This document shows, in pieces, positions 15,386 to 26,000 of a stretch of 64,000 nucleotides of DNA. The notes under the pieces were generated by a model. The model was not told the origin of the DNA. It saw only the letters and a list, made by a program, of their open reading frames with translations, and searched no databases. The position numbers and the translations under genes are program-made. Source of the stretch: DASUSH01 sp963785155. Lineage in GTDB: Bacteria; Actinomycetota; Thermoleophilia; Solirubrobacterales; 70-9. The first letter of the stretch is position 1, and each line of letters begins with the position of its first letter. The DNA is taken from the NCBI GenBank assembly GCA_963785155.1, contig CAWAUB010000006.1, positions 1 to 64,000 of the forward strand, read 5' to 3'.

Positions 15386-15691
15386 CTAGGACCCCGACGA
15401 GCCCGCGGCCTTCGGCGAGCGCTCCTCACGCGGGACGTTGCCCGCGAGGATGTCGGTCAGAGCCTGGACGTCGTCGCCCGTGATCAGGGAATCCCCGGAC
15501 TCGCGCTTCGAGCGCAGGCGGTTGACCAGCTCGGCGCGCAGGATGTCGATCTTGCCGTGCAGGAGGCGACGGCGGTAGGAGACCTCGCGCTCCTCGGCGG
15601 TCAGCTGCGCGATCAGGTCCTTCAGGTCCTGGTTCGACATCGATCCGATGTCGGGGAACGTCTCCTCGATTGCGCCGATCTTCTCTTCCAT
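15386..15691 (-). CDS. RsiG-like helical anti-sigma factor with c-di-GMP-binding motif
   Basis: 101 residues from ATG 15691, mostly helical. Residues 34-49 fit the RsiG c-di-GMP signature E-x3-S-x2-R-x3-Q-x3-D: Glu34, Ser38, Arg41, His45 in place of Gln, and Asp49, inside EREVSYRRRLLHGKIDILRA. RsiG binds the sigma factor WhiG when loaded with c-di-GMP. The Streptomyces form has two such helices, while Rubrobacter-type forms have one and work as homodimers; this one has a single copy. The C-terminal half (LITGDDVQALTDILAG) is another helix pair. No whiG-like sigma gene is in the window. It lies 15 bases upstream of the FHA gene. Confidence 0.7.
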   Translation of the reverse strand: MEEKIGAIEETFPDIGSMSNQDLKDLIAQLTAEEREVSYRRRLLHGKIDILRAELVNRLRSKRESGDSLITGDDVQALTDILAGNVPREERSPKAAGSSGS

Positions 15692-15767
15692 ACCGCTCCT
15701 GTCCTGATTGCCGGGCTTGATCATACCGAGGCACGACCCGAAGGTTCGACCCCAGGTTGAGGGTGGG

Positions 15768-16403
15768 TCAGACTTTGCGCGCGGTCGCCCCGCCACGCAG
15801 GCGTGCGAGCCCCGCGCGGACGTAGACGACGCTCGCGAGGAGCGCTGCGATCAGGCCGCCGATGAAGAACGCCTCGGGGACCCAGCCCTCGACCGCCAGC
15901 GCGAAGAAGAGCCCGGCCATGATCCCGGCGACCCCGAATCGCCCGAGCCAGTTGATCTCGATGTCGACGCCGCGGCTGAGGCCGACCTGGGCCAAGATCA
16001 GGATCGAGACCTCCCGAGCGATCACGATCGCAAGGCCCCACTTCGGCAAGAGGTCGAAGTGCCAGCAGACGACGCAGCCGGAGAGAACGGTGAGCCGGTC
16101 GATCACCGGGTCCATGAGCGCGCCCATGCGGCTGTACTGGCCGGTGGCGCGCGCCAGGAAGCCGTCGAGGAAGTCGCCGGCCGCGATGAGCCAGAAGATG
16201 GCGGCCGAGGCGACGCTGCGGCCGTCTTCGGTGTTGAAGGCCAGGTAGAGGAAGACCGGGATCCCGGCGAGCCGCAGGTAGCCAACCGCGTTCGGGATCG
16301 TCCACGGCCGCAGCGGTTCGCCTGCACGGGTCTCGCGCGGATCGGGACCGGCTCGATCGATTCCGAGCAGGCGCCGTCGGCTCGGCCTCCGGCTCTCGGT
16401 CAT
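15768..16403 (-). CDS. CDP-alcohol phosphatidyltransferase (PgsA/CLS-like)
   Basis: 211-residue membrane enzyme from ATG 16403. It carries the complete CDP-alcohol phosphotransferase signature D-x2-DG-x2-AR-x8-G-x3-D-x3-D within DFLDGFLAR followed by GALMDPVIDR, the metal and CDP site. About six hydrophobic segments follow (for example AAIFWLIAAGDFL, FGVAGIMAGLFFALAV). It transfers a phosphatidyl group from CDP-diacylglycerol to glycerol 3-phosphate or another alcohol in the inner leaflet; CdsA at 36687 supplies the substrate. The acceptor cannot be assigned by motif alone. It begins four bases after the proS stop, so the two are probably co-transcribed. Confidence 0.85.
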   Translation of the reverse strand: MTESRRPSRRRLLGIDRAGPDPRETRAGEPLRPWTIPNAVGYLRLAGIPVFLYLAFNTEDGRSVASAAIFWLIAAGDFLDGFLARATGQYSRMGALMDPVIDRLTVLSGCVVCWHFDLLPKWGLAIVIAREVSILILAQVGLSRGVDIEINWLGRFGVAGIMAGLFFALAVEGWVPEAFFIGGLIAALLASVVYVRAGLARLRGGATARKV

Positions 16404-16407
16404 GCCT

Positions 16408-18097
16408 CTACGTGAGGTCCTCGAGCGCGGCCGACGCCCGCGCCGCGGCTTCGGCGACGGGGTAGCGCGAATCGTCACCGGTCGCGCGCACCTGGGCCTC
16501 GACCTCGCCCTCCTTGAGCCCGCGCGGGCCCACGGTGATGCGCAGCGGGCAGCCGAGCAACTCGGCGTCCGTGAGCTTCTCCCCCGTCCCGGCGTCGCGA
16601 TCGTCATAGACGGTCTCCAGGCCGGCCTCGGTGAGCTCGCCGTAGAGGCGGTCGGCGGCCGCCGCGGCCTCGTCATCGGGCTTCCGTGAGAGCGAGACGA
16701 GGTGGACGTCGAACGGGGCGATGGAGCGGGGCCAGACGATCCCCTGCTCGTCCGCCCGCTGCTCGATCGCCGCGGCGACGATCCGGGCGGGGCCGATCCC
16801 GTAGCTGCCCATGACGACCGGCCGCTCCTTACCCGACTCGTCGAGGTAGTTCGCGCCCAGTGCCTCCGAGTAGCGGGTCCCGAGCTTGAAGATGTTCCCG
16901 ATCTCGATCGCGGGCACGATCTCGATCTTCGCCCCACCCGGCGTGGTGTCGCCGGCCTCGACGGCGCGAACGTCGACCTCCTCGAACTCGAAGTCGCGGC
17001 CGGGTGCGATCCCGATCAGATGCTGGTCGGGGCGGTTCGCGCCGCCGAAGAAGCCCTCGCCCTGGATCGCCGCGTCCTTCAGCACGGGAACCTTCGCGCC
17101 GACCGGACCGATGAATCCGGGCGGCCCGATCTCCGCCTCGATCTCGTCCGGCTTCGCCTGGCGCACGTCGGCGCCGACGGCGTTCGCGAGCTTGATCTCG
17201 TTCAGGCGATGGTCGCCGCGGATCAGGACCATCACCAGGCCCCTGCCCTCGATCACGACCGGCATCGCCTTGAGCGCCGCGCCCGGGGGCACACCGAGAG
17301 CCTCCGAGACCTCGTCGACCGTTGTCATGCCCGGCGTGGGCGCTTCGCGCGGTTCGTCGAGCGCGGGCGGTAGCTCGACCTGCTGCGCGTCCGCAGACGC
17401 AACCTCGATGTTCGCCGCGTAGCCCTCGGCCAGGGCGACCTCGTTCTCCCCGGCCGCGCAGGGCGCCATGTACTCGTGGGCGCCGGAGCCGCCCATCATG
17501 CCGACGTCCGACTCGACCCGGTGCCAGTCGAGCCCGCAGCGGTCGAAGATCCGGTCGTAGGCCGTCGATGTTGGCGTCGTAGTTCGCCTGGAGGCCCTCT
17601 TCGTCGCGGTCGAGCGAGTAGGCGTCCTTCATGCGGAACTCGCGGGTGCGCAGGACGCCGGCGCGCGGCCGCGGCTCGTCGCGCTCCTTGACCTGGATCT
17701 GGTAGACGAGCTTGGGCAGGTCGCGGTAGGAGCGGACGTCGCGCGCGACGTGGTAGGCAAGGCAATCCTCGCTGGTCATCGCCAGCACCATCTCCGCCTC
17801 CTTGCGGTCCTTCAGCTTGAAGAGCTCCTGGATGGAGTAGCGGCCGGTCTGCTTCCAAATCTCCGCCGGCTGGAGCACCGGCATCAGCATCTCCTGGCCG
17901 CCGATCCGGTCCATCTCCTCGCGGAGGATCTGCTCGACCTTGCGGTGCGAGCGCCATCCGGCCGGCAGGAAGGTCCACAGCCCGGCCCCGAGCTGGCGGA
18001 TCAGTCCCGCACGGACCATCAGCTTGTGCGAGATGGCCTCCGCGTCGGCGGGGTCGTCCTTGAGGGTCGGCAGGAGGTAGCTGGAGAGCCGCGGCAT
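16408..18097 (-). CDS. proS: Prolyl-tRNA synthetase (frameshifted here)
   Basis: Class II aminoacyl-tRNA synthetase that charges tRNA-Pro. From ATG 18097, motif 1/2 regions are clear: GLWTFLPAGWRSHRKVEQI, MLMPVLQPAEIWKQTGR, MTSEDCLAYHV and TREFRMKDAYSLDRDE. After YDANIDG the frame breaks at an extra G (17560-17563). Removing it gives AYDRIFDRCGLDWHRVESD running straight into GGSGAHEYMAP. The second part holds the YbaK-like editing insertion (VEGRGLVMVLIRGDHRLNEIK), the motif 3 region SYGIGPARIVAAA and the anticodon domain (APFDVHLVSL). The rebuilt size, about 562 residues, is normal for the bacterial long form. Being essential, the break is probably a sequencing error. Confidence 0.92.
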
Positions 18098-18119
18098 GGC
18101 GCGGCCAGACTATCGGCGG

Positions 18120-20502
18120 CTAGTTCTTCTTCCGCTTCTTCTTGACCGTGAACTTGTCCTCGGCGGCGGTCTGGTCGACGTTGCCAGCTGCGTCGATCGC
18201 GCGAACGTAGAACGTGTGGGCCTTGCGCTTCAGCTTCTCGAGCGTGAGGGGTGACGTGCAGGCCTCGTAATCGCCCTTATCGACCTTGCACTCGAATCGT
18301 GAGCCGGCCTCAGAGGATCTGAAGCTATAGGTAGGCGTGCGGTCCTTGGTCTTCTTCAGGAGCTTCACGATCGTCGTCTCGGGGGCGATCAGGTCACCCG
18401 GGGCGCTCGGCGTCGACTCCACGTAGGTGAACTCGGCCGAGCAAGCCGAGGGACCGTCGATGTCCAATGGGCTCGAGTTCGCCTGCGCGTAGATCCCCGT
18501 TGTCGAGTTGTCAGTCACCGAGACCTGAAGACCGGCGCCGGTGAAATCGGATGCGGTGCCGCTCGCCAGCGCGGTGCCGGTGCAGTTGGGTGCCGTGTAG
18601 AGGGTCACCGTCGAACCAGCCGGGGCCGTGCCCTGGATCCGCGGGCTGTTCTGGTTGGCGCCCGAGGCCGGGTCCGAGGCAGTTATTGCGGCCGGCCCCG
18701 TCCCGCCCGGGCCGTCGGCGGTCTCGCAGGCGGTGAGGCTCGTGTCGGAGGTGTCGAAGATGGCGACGTCGACCTCGCTGCCGCAATCGACGACGTCAGG
18801 ACCCGCGTTGCGAACCAGGACCCTGTCCGAACCCCCCAGCGCGTTGATCATGCGGGCGGTCCCGTTGCCGGTCAGCGTGTCCGCGTTGTTCGAACCCGTG
18901 AAATTCTCGATCGTGTTGACGATGTAGCTGTCACTCGCCCCGTCGCCGTCTGGATTGGCGCCAGTGGCCGCCCCACCCGTTACGGGCCCGGCGGCGTTCG
19001 CGTAGGACGCCGTGTCGCCCGCGCCCGCCCCGCCGTTCAGGAGATCAACCCCGCCCCGGCCCTGCAGGGTGTCGTCGCCGTTGCCGCCACTCAGCAGGTT
19101 GGCCGCGCTGCTGCCGATCAGGTTGTCGCCCTGGATAGAGCCGGTCAGGTTCTCGAAGCCGGCCAGCGTGTCGGAGCCCTCGCCGGTCGCCTGAGCCGCG
19201 GTGATGCCGAGATCGACGGTGACGGGGGCGGCTGCGCTTTGGTAGGTGAGATTGTCTCCGGTGCCGCCTTGGCCGTTCAGCGTGTCGTTCCCGGTGCCGC
19301 CCGAGATCGTGTCGTCGCCGAGACCGCCCTGGAGGTTGTTGTCGACCCCGTCCGAACCGGTGATCTGATCGCTGCCGCCGGAGCCGATCACGTTCTCGAA
19401 CGCAATGATCGTGTCGCTTGCGCCGTCGCCGTCGTTGGGGACCGCCGGAGTCTGCAGGTCGACGGTCGCGCCCGACGACGCGGCGTTGGCGTAGCTAAGG
19501 GTGTCGGTCCCGACCCCGCCGCCGCCGTCCAGTAGGTCCGCCCCACCAGCTCCGATCACGGTGTCGTTGCCGGCACGGCCCTCGTAGATATTCATGGCAG
19601 CGTCGCCTGTGAACTGATCGTTCCCACTTCCACTCGCATAGAAGTCAAAGTTCGAGAAGGTGTCAGTCGTGCCGTCCCCCCCGATCACCGTTCCGGTCGG
19701 GACGTTGATGTTGACGTCGGTGGACTCGTCTTGGTAGCTCAGGAAGTCTGCGCCGTCACCCCCGTTGAACGTGTCGTCTCCGGTGCCGTCCCCGTGGGGA
19801 CTTACGCCGGCGATCGAGTCGGCCCCGTCACCCCCGTCGATGACGTTCACCGCGTTGTTGGGGTAAAGGACGTCGTCGAACGGTGATCCGGTGACGTTCT
19901 CGATCGAGGTCAATGAGTCTTGCGTCGTCGCCTCGCCCGTAGCGATGCCGGTCGGATCCATGCAGCAGTGCAGCCTGACGTTCACGCCCGCCGGCCCCGG
20001 CACGCCGGTGAACAGCGCTCGGTCGGTGCCCGCCCCCCCGTTATACGCGTCGTCACCCGCACCGCCGGTCAGGTTGTCGTTGCCGGGCCCGGTGGTCAGT
20101 CCGTCGTTCCCTGCGCCGCCGTCGAGCGTGGTGTTGACTGTGTTGTCCAGCGCGCTCGTGTCCGCCGAGTCGCTCTGGTCCCCGAGGCTCACATTGACCG
20201 CAGTCGGACCGGGCTGGCACAGGGCGTCGAATCCAGGCGCTTGTCCCCCGCTGCAGTTGATGCCGGACGGGGTGATGGTCACCGCTGGATCGCTGATCTG
20301 GAACGCGCCCAGGATGACGCCGTGAGGCGAGATGGCGACGGCATTCGACTCGCCAGGGTCCGCGGTGTGAGGTGATCGTGCTCCCGTCGCTGGTGACGGT
20401 CGAGGCGGCCGCCGCAGCCGGGACCATGAAGGCCACGAGCCACCGCAAGCACGACGCAGCTGAGCCGGCCTTTAGTCCCTGCTCTTGCCGGCTGAACCGC
20501 AT
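18120..20502 (-). CDS. Secreted RTX-repeat protein 1 (frameshifted here)
   Basis: About 794 residues once repaired. ATG 20502 (GGAGG upstream) opens a Sec signal peptide, MRFSRQEQGLKAG followed by LVAFMVPAAAAAS. An extra base near 20366-20372 breaks the frame; without it the text reads TITYTADPGESNAVAI and continues unbroken. The body is made of RTX nonapeptides (GGAGNDGLTTG, LTGGAGDDAYNGG, LQGGLGDDTISGG), which bind calcium and fold as beta-rolls. Near the end come an Ig-like stretch (NSPRIQGTAPAGSTVTLY) and the shared C-terminal module with two cysteines (SRFECKVDKG, ACTSP) and a basic tail. It is last of three tandem paralogues; role unknown, probably surface structure or adhesion. Confidence 0.8.
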
Positions 20503-20554
20503 GACGCCTCCTTGCGTCCCCAGCTCGAGAGTACTGCTCACGCCCGGCGAGGGC

Positions 20555-22987
20555 CTACTTCTTCTTTTTCTTCTTCTTGACCGTGAACTTGTCTTCGGCC
20601 GGTGTGGCGTCGACGTTGCCCGCGGCGTCGGTCGCCCGGACCGAGAATGTGTGGTTGCCCTTCTTGAGCTTCTTCAGCGTGTTCGGCGAGGTGCACGCCG
20701 CGTAGCTGCCCTTGTCGACCTTGCACTCGAACCGCGAGCCGGCCTCCGTCGAGCGGAACTCGTAGGTTGGCGTCGTGTCCTTGGTCTTCTTTAGGAGCTT
20801 GACGATCGAGGTGTCTGGGGCGGTGGTGTCGGGCGTTACGCCTCCGCCTCCACCGCCGCCGTCCCCACCGCCGCCGCCATCGGTCGGCGTCGACTCGGTG
20901 TAGCTGAATGCGGCGGAGCAGCTCGAGGGGCCGTCGATGTCGCTCGAGGTCGCCTGTGCGCGGAGGGTCGTCGTCGAGTTGTCGGCGACGTTGATCGTGA
21001 GCCCCGGCGAGGCGAAGCTCGCTGCGGAGCCTGACGCGAGCGGCGTTCCACTGCAGTCGGAGCTGGCGTAGAGGGTCACCGTCGAGCCAGCGGGCGCGGT
21101 GCCGAGGACCTCAGGTGAATTGTCGTTCGAACCGGACCCCGGGCTCGAGCTCGCGATCGAGGCCGGGCCGGTCGGGTTCGGATCGTCCTGCGTCTCGCAG
21201 TTGGTGACCGTTCCCTCGGTCGCGTCGATGATCGCGGTGTCAATGTCAGCGCCACAGTCGACGCTGTCCGCCGTGACCCCGTCGCGCGCGCGGAGGACGT
21301 CGGCGCCCGCGAGCCCGTTGAGGGTGTTGGCCACCCCGCCGTTTATCACCTGGAGGTCGTCGGCGTTATTCGACCCCGTCAAAGTGTCGATCGAGCTGAA
21401 CGTGTCGAGCGATCCGTCGCCGTCGACGGTAGCCATACCCGAGTTGAGGCTCGCCGTAACTCCACCAGCCGCTGAGGCGTATGTCGCGGTGTCGTTCCCG
21501 GCATCACCAAAGAGGTTGTCTGCGCCGGCATTGCCGGCGAGTGTGTCGTTCTCGTTTCCTCCGTTGAGGGTGTCGAAGCCGTCGTTGCCGTTGATCGTGT
21601 CGGCACCGCCCCCGCCGGTGAGCGTGTCCCCTTGCGCGCCGCCGTTGATGATGTCCGCGTTCCCGCTCCCGTCGAAGACATCGGCGGCAGGACCACCGTT
21701 AAAGGTGTCAATGAACACCGAGCCGAAGAACGACTCGAACCCCGAGAAGGTGTCGGTGGTGCCGTCGCCCGTCACCTCAGAGTTCGTCATGTCGAACGTG
21801 TGACCCGAGTTCGACTGCGCGTAAACCAGCTGGTCGCCCGTCCCGGCGCCACCGACGAAGGTGTCGTTCCCGCCTCCGGGCGGGGTGCCTCCGGCAGCAA
21901 CGCCGTGGATGAGGTCGTCTCCGCCCCCGCCGTCGATCGAGTTCACCTGGTCGCTGCCCCGCATCGTGTCGTCGAAGGCTGACCCGATCGCGTTCTCGAC
22001 ATCGTTGATCGACTCCTGCAGGTTCGAGTCGCCGGTGGCCAACCCCGGTGCCTGCAGGCTCACGTTGACCCCATTCGGCGCGCCCGTGAACAGCGCCGTA
22101 TCACTGTCGCCGCCCCCGTTATAGGTGTCGTCGCCGCCGCCGCCGGTGAGCCCGTCGGCGCCGCCCAGGCCATTCAACACGTCGTCGCCGGCGCTTCCGA
22201 TAAGCCCGTTGCCGGTGGAAGTGCCGGTCAGACTGTCGCCCTGCGCCGATCCGAGCAGGTGCTCCGCCTCGCTCAGCGAGTCGTTGCCCTCTCCAGTCGC
22301 CGTGTTGGCAGTCAGGTTTGCGGTGACGCCCGCGGCGGAGTTCTCGAAACTGACGATGTCGCCCGAGGTCTCGCCGCCCGTCCCGCCGACGATGTCGTCG
22401 TCTCCATCGCCGCCGAGCAGGGTGTCGTCGCCGTCGCCGCCGGACACCAGGCCCGTCGGGGCTTCGTCGTTGCCGCCTTCGCCATCGACGCGATCGTTAC
22501 CGCCCCCGCCGGCGAGCATGTCGCTGCCGTCCCCGCCGTCGAGCGCGTCGTTCCCTGTGCTGGTCGTCACTGAATCGTCGCCTGGACCGGCATCGACGAT
22601 GGTCCTGACAGGCAAGGCGCTCGCGTTGAGCGTGTCACCCATGTCGTCGAGGTTCACCGTGACGGAGTCGAGGCCGGGAATAGTGCAGATGACAACGACT
22701 ATCCCGCCAATGGGGCAGTTGACCGGATCGTTGGTTGTCGCGAAATCCGGCGGAAACGTCCCGCCGCTGATCCGGTACTCATCCGGATTTGCGGTGGTGG
22801 CGATCGTCAGTTGGTTCGCGAGGCCGGGATCCGCCTGCACGGTGATCGTCTGAGAAGGGCTGGTCGTCGCCGACACGGTGAAGTCCGCCGACGCGGCCGC
22901 GGGCGCCGCGAGGGCGCCCACTGCTGCCACCCACCCGATCAACCCGCCACGTCCGATTAGACCCGTCCAATCCCGCTTCAGCCGCAA
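20555..22987 (-). CDS. Secreted RTX-repeat protein 2
   Basis: 810 residues from TTG 22987 (GCAAGGAGT just upstream). The N-terminus MRLKRDWTGLIGRGG is followed by a hydrophobic Sec leader ending APAAASA. About 550 residues of RTX repeats follow (DALDGGDGSDMLAGGGGND, TLLGGDGDDDIVGG, INGGAQGDTLTGG), interrupted at intervals by segments such as TATGEGNDSLSEAEHL where new beta-rolls start. Then come the Ig-like domain (NSPEVLGTAPAGSTVTLY), a Gly-rich spacer and the C-terminal module KLLKKTKDTTPTYEFR, FECKVDKG, CTSP, ending in eight lysines. It is intact and lies 52 bases upstream of RTX protein 1 in the same direction. Confidence 0.88.
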   Translation of the reverse strand: MRLKRDWTGLIGRGGLIGWVAAVGALAAPAAASADFTVSATTSPSQTITVQADPGLANQLTIATTANPDEYRISGGTFPPDFATTNDPVNCPIGGIVVVICTIPGLDSVTVNLDDMGDTLNASALPVRTIVDAGPGDDSVTTSTGNDALDGGDGSDMLAGGGGNDRVDGEGGNDEAPTGLVSGGDGDDTLLGGDGDDDIVGGTGGETSGDIVSFENSAAGVTANLTANTATGEGNDSLSEAEHLLGSAQGDSLTGTSTGNGLIGSAGDDVLNGLGGADGLTGGGGDDTYNGGGDSDTALFTGAPNGVNVSLQAPGLATGDSNLQESINDVENAIGSAFDDTMRGSDQVNSIDGGGGDDLIHGVAAGGTPPGGGNDTFVGGAGTGDQLVYAQSNSGHTFDMTNSEVTGDGTTDTFSGFESFFGSVFIDTFNGGPAADVFDGSGNADIINGGAQGDTLTGGGGADTINGNDGFDTLNGGNENDTLAGNAGADNLFGDAGNDTATYASAAGGVTASLNSGMATVDGDGSLDTFSSIDTLTGSNNADDLQVINGGVANTLNGLAGADVLRARDGVTADSVDCGADIDTAIIDATEGTVTNCETQDDPNPTGPASIASSSPGSGSNDNSPEVLGTAPAGSTVTLYASSDCSGTPLASGSAASFASPGLTINVADNSTTTLRAQATSSDIDGPSSCSAAFSYTESTPTDGGGGGDGGGGGGGVTPDTTAPDTSIVKLLKKTKDTTPTYEFRSTEAGSRFECKVDKGSYAACTSPNTLKKLKKGNHTFSVRATDAAGNVDATPAEDKFTVKKKKKKK

Positions 22988-23032
22988 CTTTCGACTCCTT
23001 GCTCCCTGGGGCGTACGCCCCGTGCCTTCGGA

Positions 23033-26000
23033 CTACTTCTTCTTCCTCTTCCTCTTCTTCTTGACCGTGAACTTGTCCTCGGCCGGTGTGGCGTCGACGT
23101 TGCCTGCGGCGTCGGTCGCCCGCACGGAGAACGTGTGGTTGCCCTTCTTGAGCTTCTTCAGCGTGTTCGGCGAGGTGCACGCCGCGAAGTTGCCCTTGTC
23201 GACCTTGCACTCGAACCGCGAGCCTGCCTCGGTCGAGCGGAACTCGTAGGTCGGCGTCGTGTCCTTGGTCTTCTTCAGGAGCTTGACGATCGAGGTGTCG
23301 GGGGCGGTGGTGTCGGGCGGGACGTCCGCAGGGGTCACCTCGGTGTAGTCGAACGTCCCCGAGCAGGCCGAGTCGCCGTCGATGTCGTTGTCAGCCGCCT
23401 TCGCGGTTAACGTCGTCGTCGAGTTGTCGGCGACCGAGATCGCGATCCCTGCGCTGGCGAAGTCCGCCGCCGACCCACTTGCGATCGGGGGTCCGGAGCA
23501 GTCCGCCGAGGAGTAGAGCCCCACGGTCGAACCGCCCGGGGCCGTGCCCTGGATCGACGGGCTGTTGGCATTGGAGCCCGAGGCCGGCGTCGAGCCTGTG
23601 ATCTGCGGGGTACCCGTGGCGCCGGGACCGTCGGCCCGTTCGCAGGCGGTCAGACTCGTGTCGGTTGCGTCGATGGTTGCGTGGTCGGTGCCGGCACCGC
23701 AGTCGGCGAAGTCGGGACCGGCGTTGCGCAGCAGCAGAGTGTCATTGCCGCCGAGGGCACTGATCAGGCGCGCGTCGCCGTTTCCGGTGAGCGTGTCGGC
23801 GTTCTCGGAGCCGGTCAGGGCTTCCACCTGGCCCAAGTTGTCGGTTGAGCCGTCGCCGTCGATGCTCGCGCTCCCGTTCTGTGCGCTGGGGCCGAGCTGC
23901 GCCGTGACAGGCCCGGCCGCGTTCGCATAGGACGCCGTGTCGGCGCCGCCGCCTCCGAAGAGGTCGTCGACGCCGCCGCGACCCTCCATGGTGTCGTTGC
24001 CGTCGAGGCCGCTGATGTTGTTCGCGGCGCCGTTTCCAATCAGGGTGTCGTTGCCTCCGTTCGACCCGTTCATGCGCTCGAATCCGGCGAGGGTGTCGTT
24101 GCCACGTCCCGTTGCGAGGCCGCTGGTGAGGTTGACGGTGACGGCCCCACCTCCAATGTCGTTGTAAAGGACGCCGTCGCTGACTCCGGGCCCGCCGTTC
24201 ACGACGTCGTTGCCGTCGAGGGGGAAGATGATGTCGTTGTCGCCGGCACCGGCATCGATGTTGTTCGGGCCAGAGTCGCCCCGGATGAAGTCCCCGCCGT
24301 GCGGCGTGGCGATCACATTCTCGACGCTGCCGACGCTGTCATTGCTTCCGTCGCCATCGTCTGAGGTGCTGCCCGAGTCGAGGAAGAGGACGATTTCGGC
24401 GGCGGCGTTCGCGTAGGTGATCGTGTCGGTGTCGTCGCCGCCCGAGAACGTGTCGTTGTCCCCGTTCCCCTCGAGCGTGTCATTCCCGCCCTCGCCGTTC
24501 AAGTTGTCCGGCCCGGGGCCGCCGATGATTTGGTCGTTTCCATCGCCGCCGAAGAACCTGTCATCACCGACGCGGCCGTCGAGGTTGTTCGCGGTGCTGT
24601 CTCCCGTGAGGATGTCCAGACTGTTGACATCCGAGCCAATCGCGTTCTCGACGTTGGGCACGTCATCCTCGGTGCCGGGGTCGACCTCTTCGACCGTGTC
24701 GGGGTCAACGCTTCCCCCGGCCGGCGGGGTGACGGTCCCGCTCAGATTGAGAAAGATCCGCGTCGAGCTGTCGACGTAGGAGACCGTGTCGTCGTCAGTG
24801 CCGCCGTCGGCGTTGTCGATACCCGCGCCCGGTAGAAGGGTGTCGTTACCCGCGTTGCCGAAGAGGGCGTCGGCGCCTCCCGCGGCCGTCAGCGAGTCGT
24901 TGCCGCCGTTACCGGTCAGGTCGTTGACCGAACCGTTCCCGGTGAAGTTGTCGTTGCCGGACGAGCCAACCAGGTTCTCGATGGTGCCGGCGTACGTGTC
25001 GACGCCGTCGGTGTTCGACCCGCCCGTCGCCACGTTCGCGGTCGTCGCAGTCTCCGTCGTGTAGAGGACGGTGTCGTCATCGGCTCCGCCCGTGAACGTG
25101 TCATTCCCGCCAAGGCCGGAGAACTCGTTGTTCCCAGCGAGGCCGTCAATGGCGTTCGAGCCGGCGTCGCCGGTCAGCTCGTCCAGGCCGTTGATCGACC
25201 CGGTGATGTCTTCGAAGCCGGAGAGGGAGTCGAAACCCTGCCCCGTCGCCGTTTCGGTTGCCAGGTTCACGTTCACATCGCTAGACGAGTCCTCGTAGCT
25301 AACCCGGTCCGTGCCAGTACCTCCGATCATTTCGTCGCTATCCGAACCGCCCTTGATCAGGTCGTTGTCGGCGCCGCCGTCCAGACCGGTGAGACCTCCG
25401 ATAGTCCCCTCGTTGGCGCCCTCTCCCCCTTCGATCGTGTCGTTGCCGGTGCCGCCCGCGGCGGAGTCGTCGTCGTCGCCAGCACTGATGCTGTCGTTCC
25501 CCGACCCGCCCGAGATCGCATCGTTGCCCCCGAAGCCGAAGACGCCAGGCAAGGTGTCGTCGCCCGCCCCGGCGTCGATCAGATCGTTGTCCCCACCTCC
25601 GTCGAGAAGATCGTTCCCACCGCCGCCATTGATCGTGTCGTTCCCTCCGTTCCCCTGGATGAAGTTGTCGACATCGGTTCCAACGGCATCGACGTCGTCG
25701 CCGGTCAGCGTGTCGTCCTCCTCGCCGCCGATCAGGCCTTCGAAGTCCTCCGCGCTGTCCCGCGAACCCAGCACGCCGTCTGGCGTGCCGCCATCATCGC
25801 CGCTGGCCGCGTCGAGATCCGCGGTGACGGCCGTCGGCCGCCCGGAATAGCTGTTGATGTCGAAACCACCTTCGCCGTCGAGCAGGTCGGCGCCGTCGCC
25901 GCCGGTGAACTCGTTGTCGCTGCCGTCACCGGTGAGGTCGTCGTCAAAATCGCTGCCGATGAGGTTCTCGATGCCCGTGAGCGAATCGGCGTTCCCGTCC

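Noticed and set aside
22021..22030. tRNA T-loop-like string GGTTCGAGTC
   Set aside because: It lies inside the coding repeats of RTX protein 2, and no acceptor, D or anticodon stems can be drawn around it.
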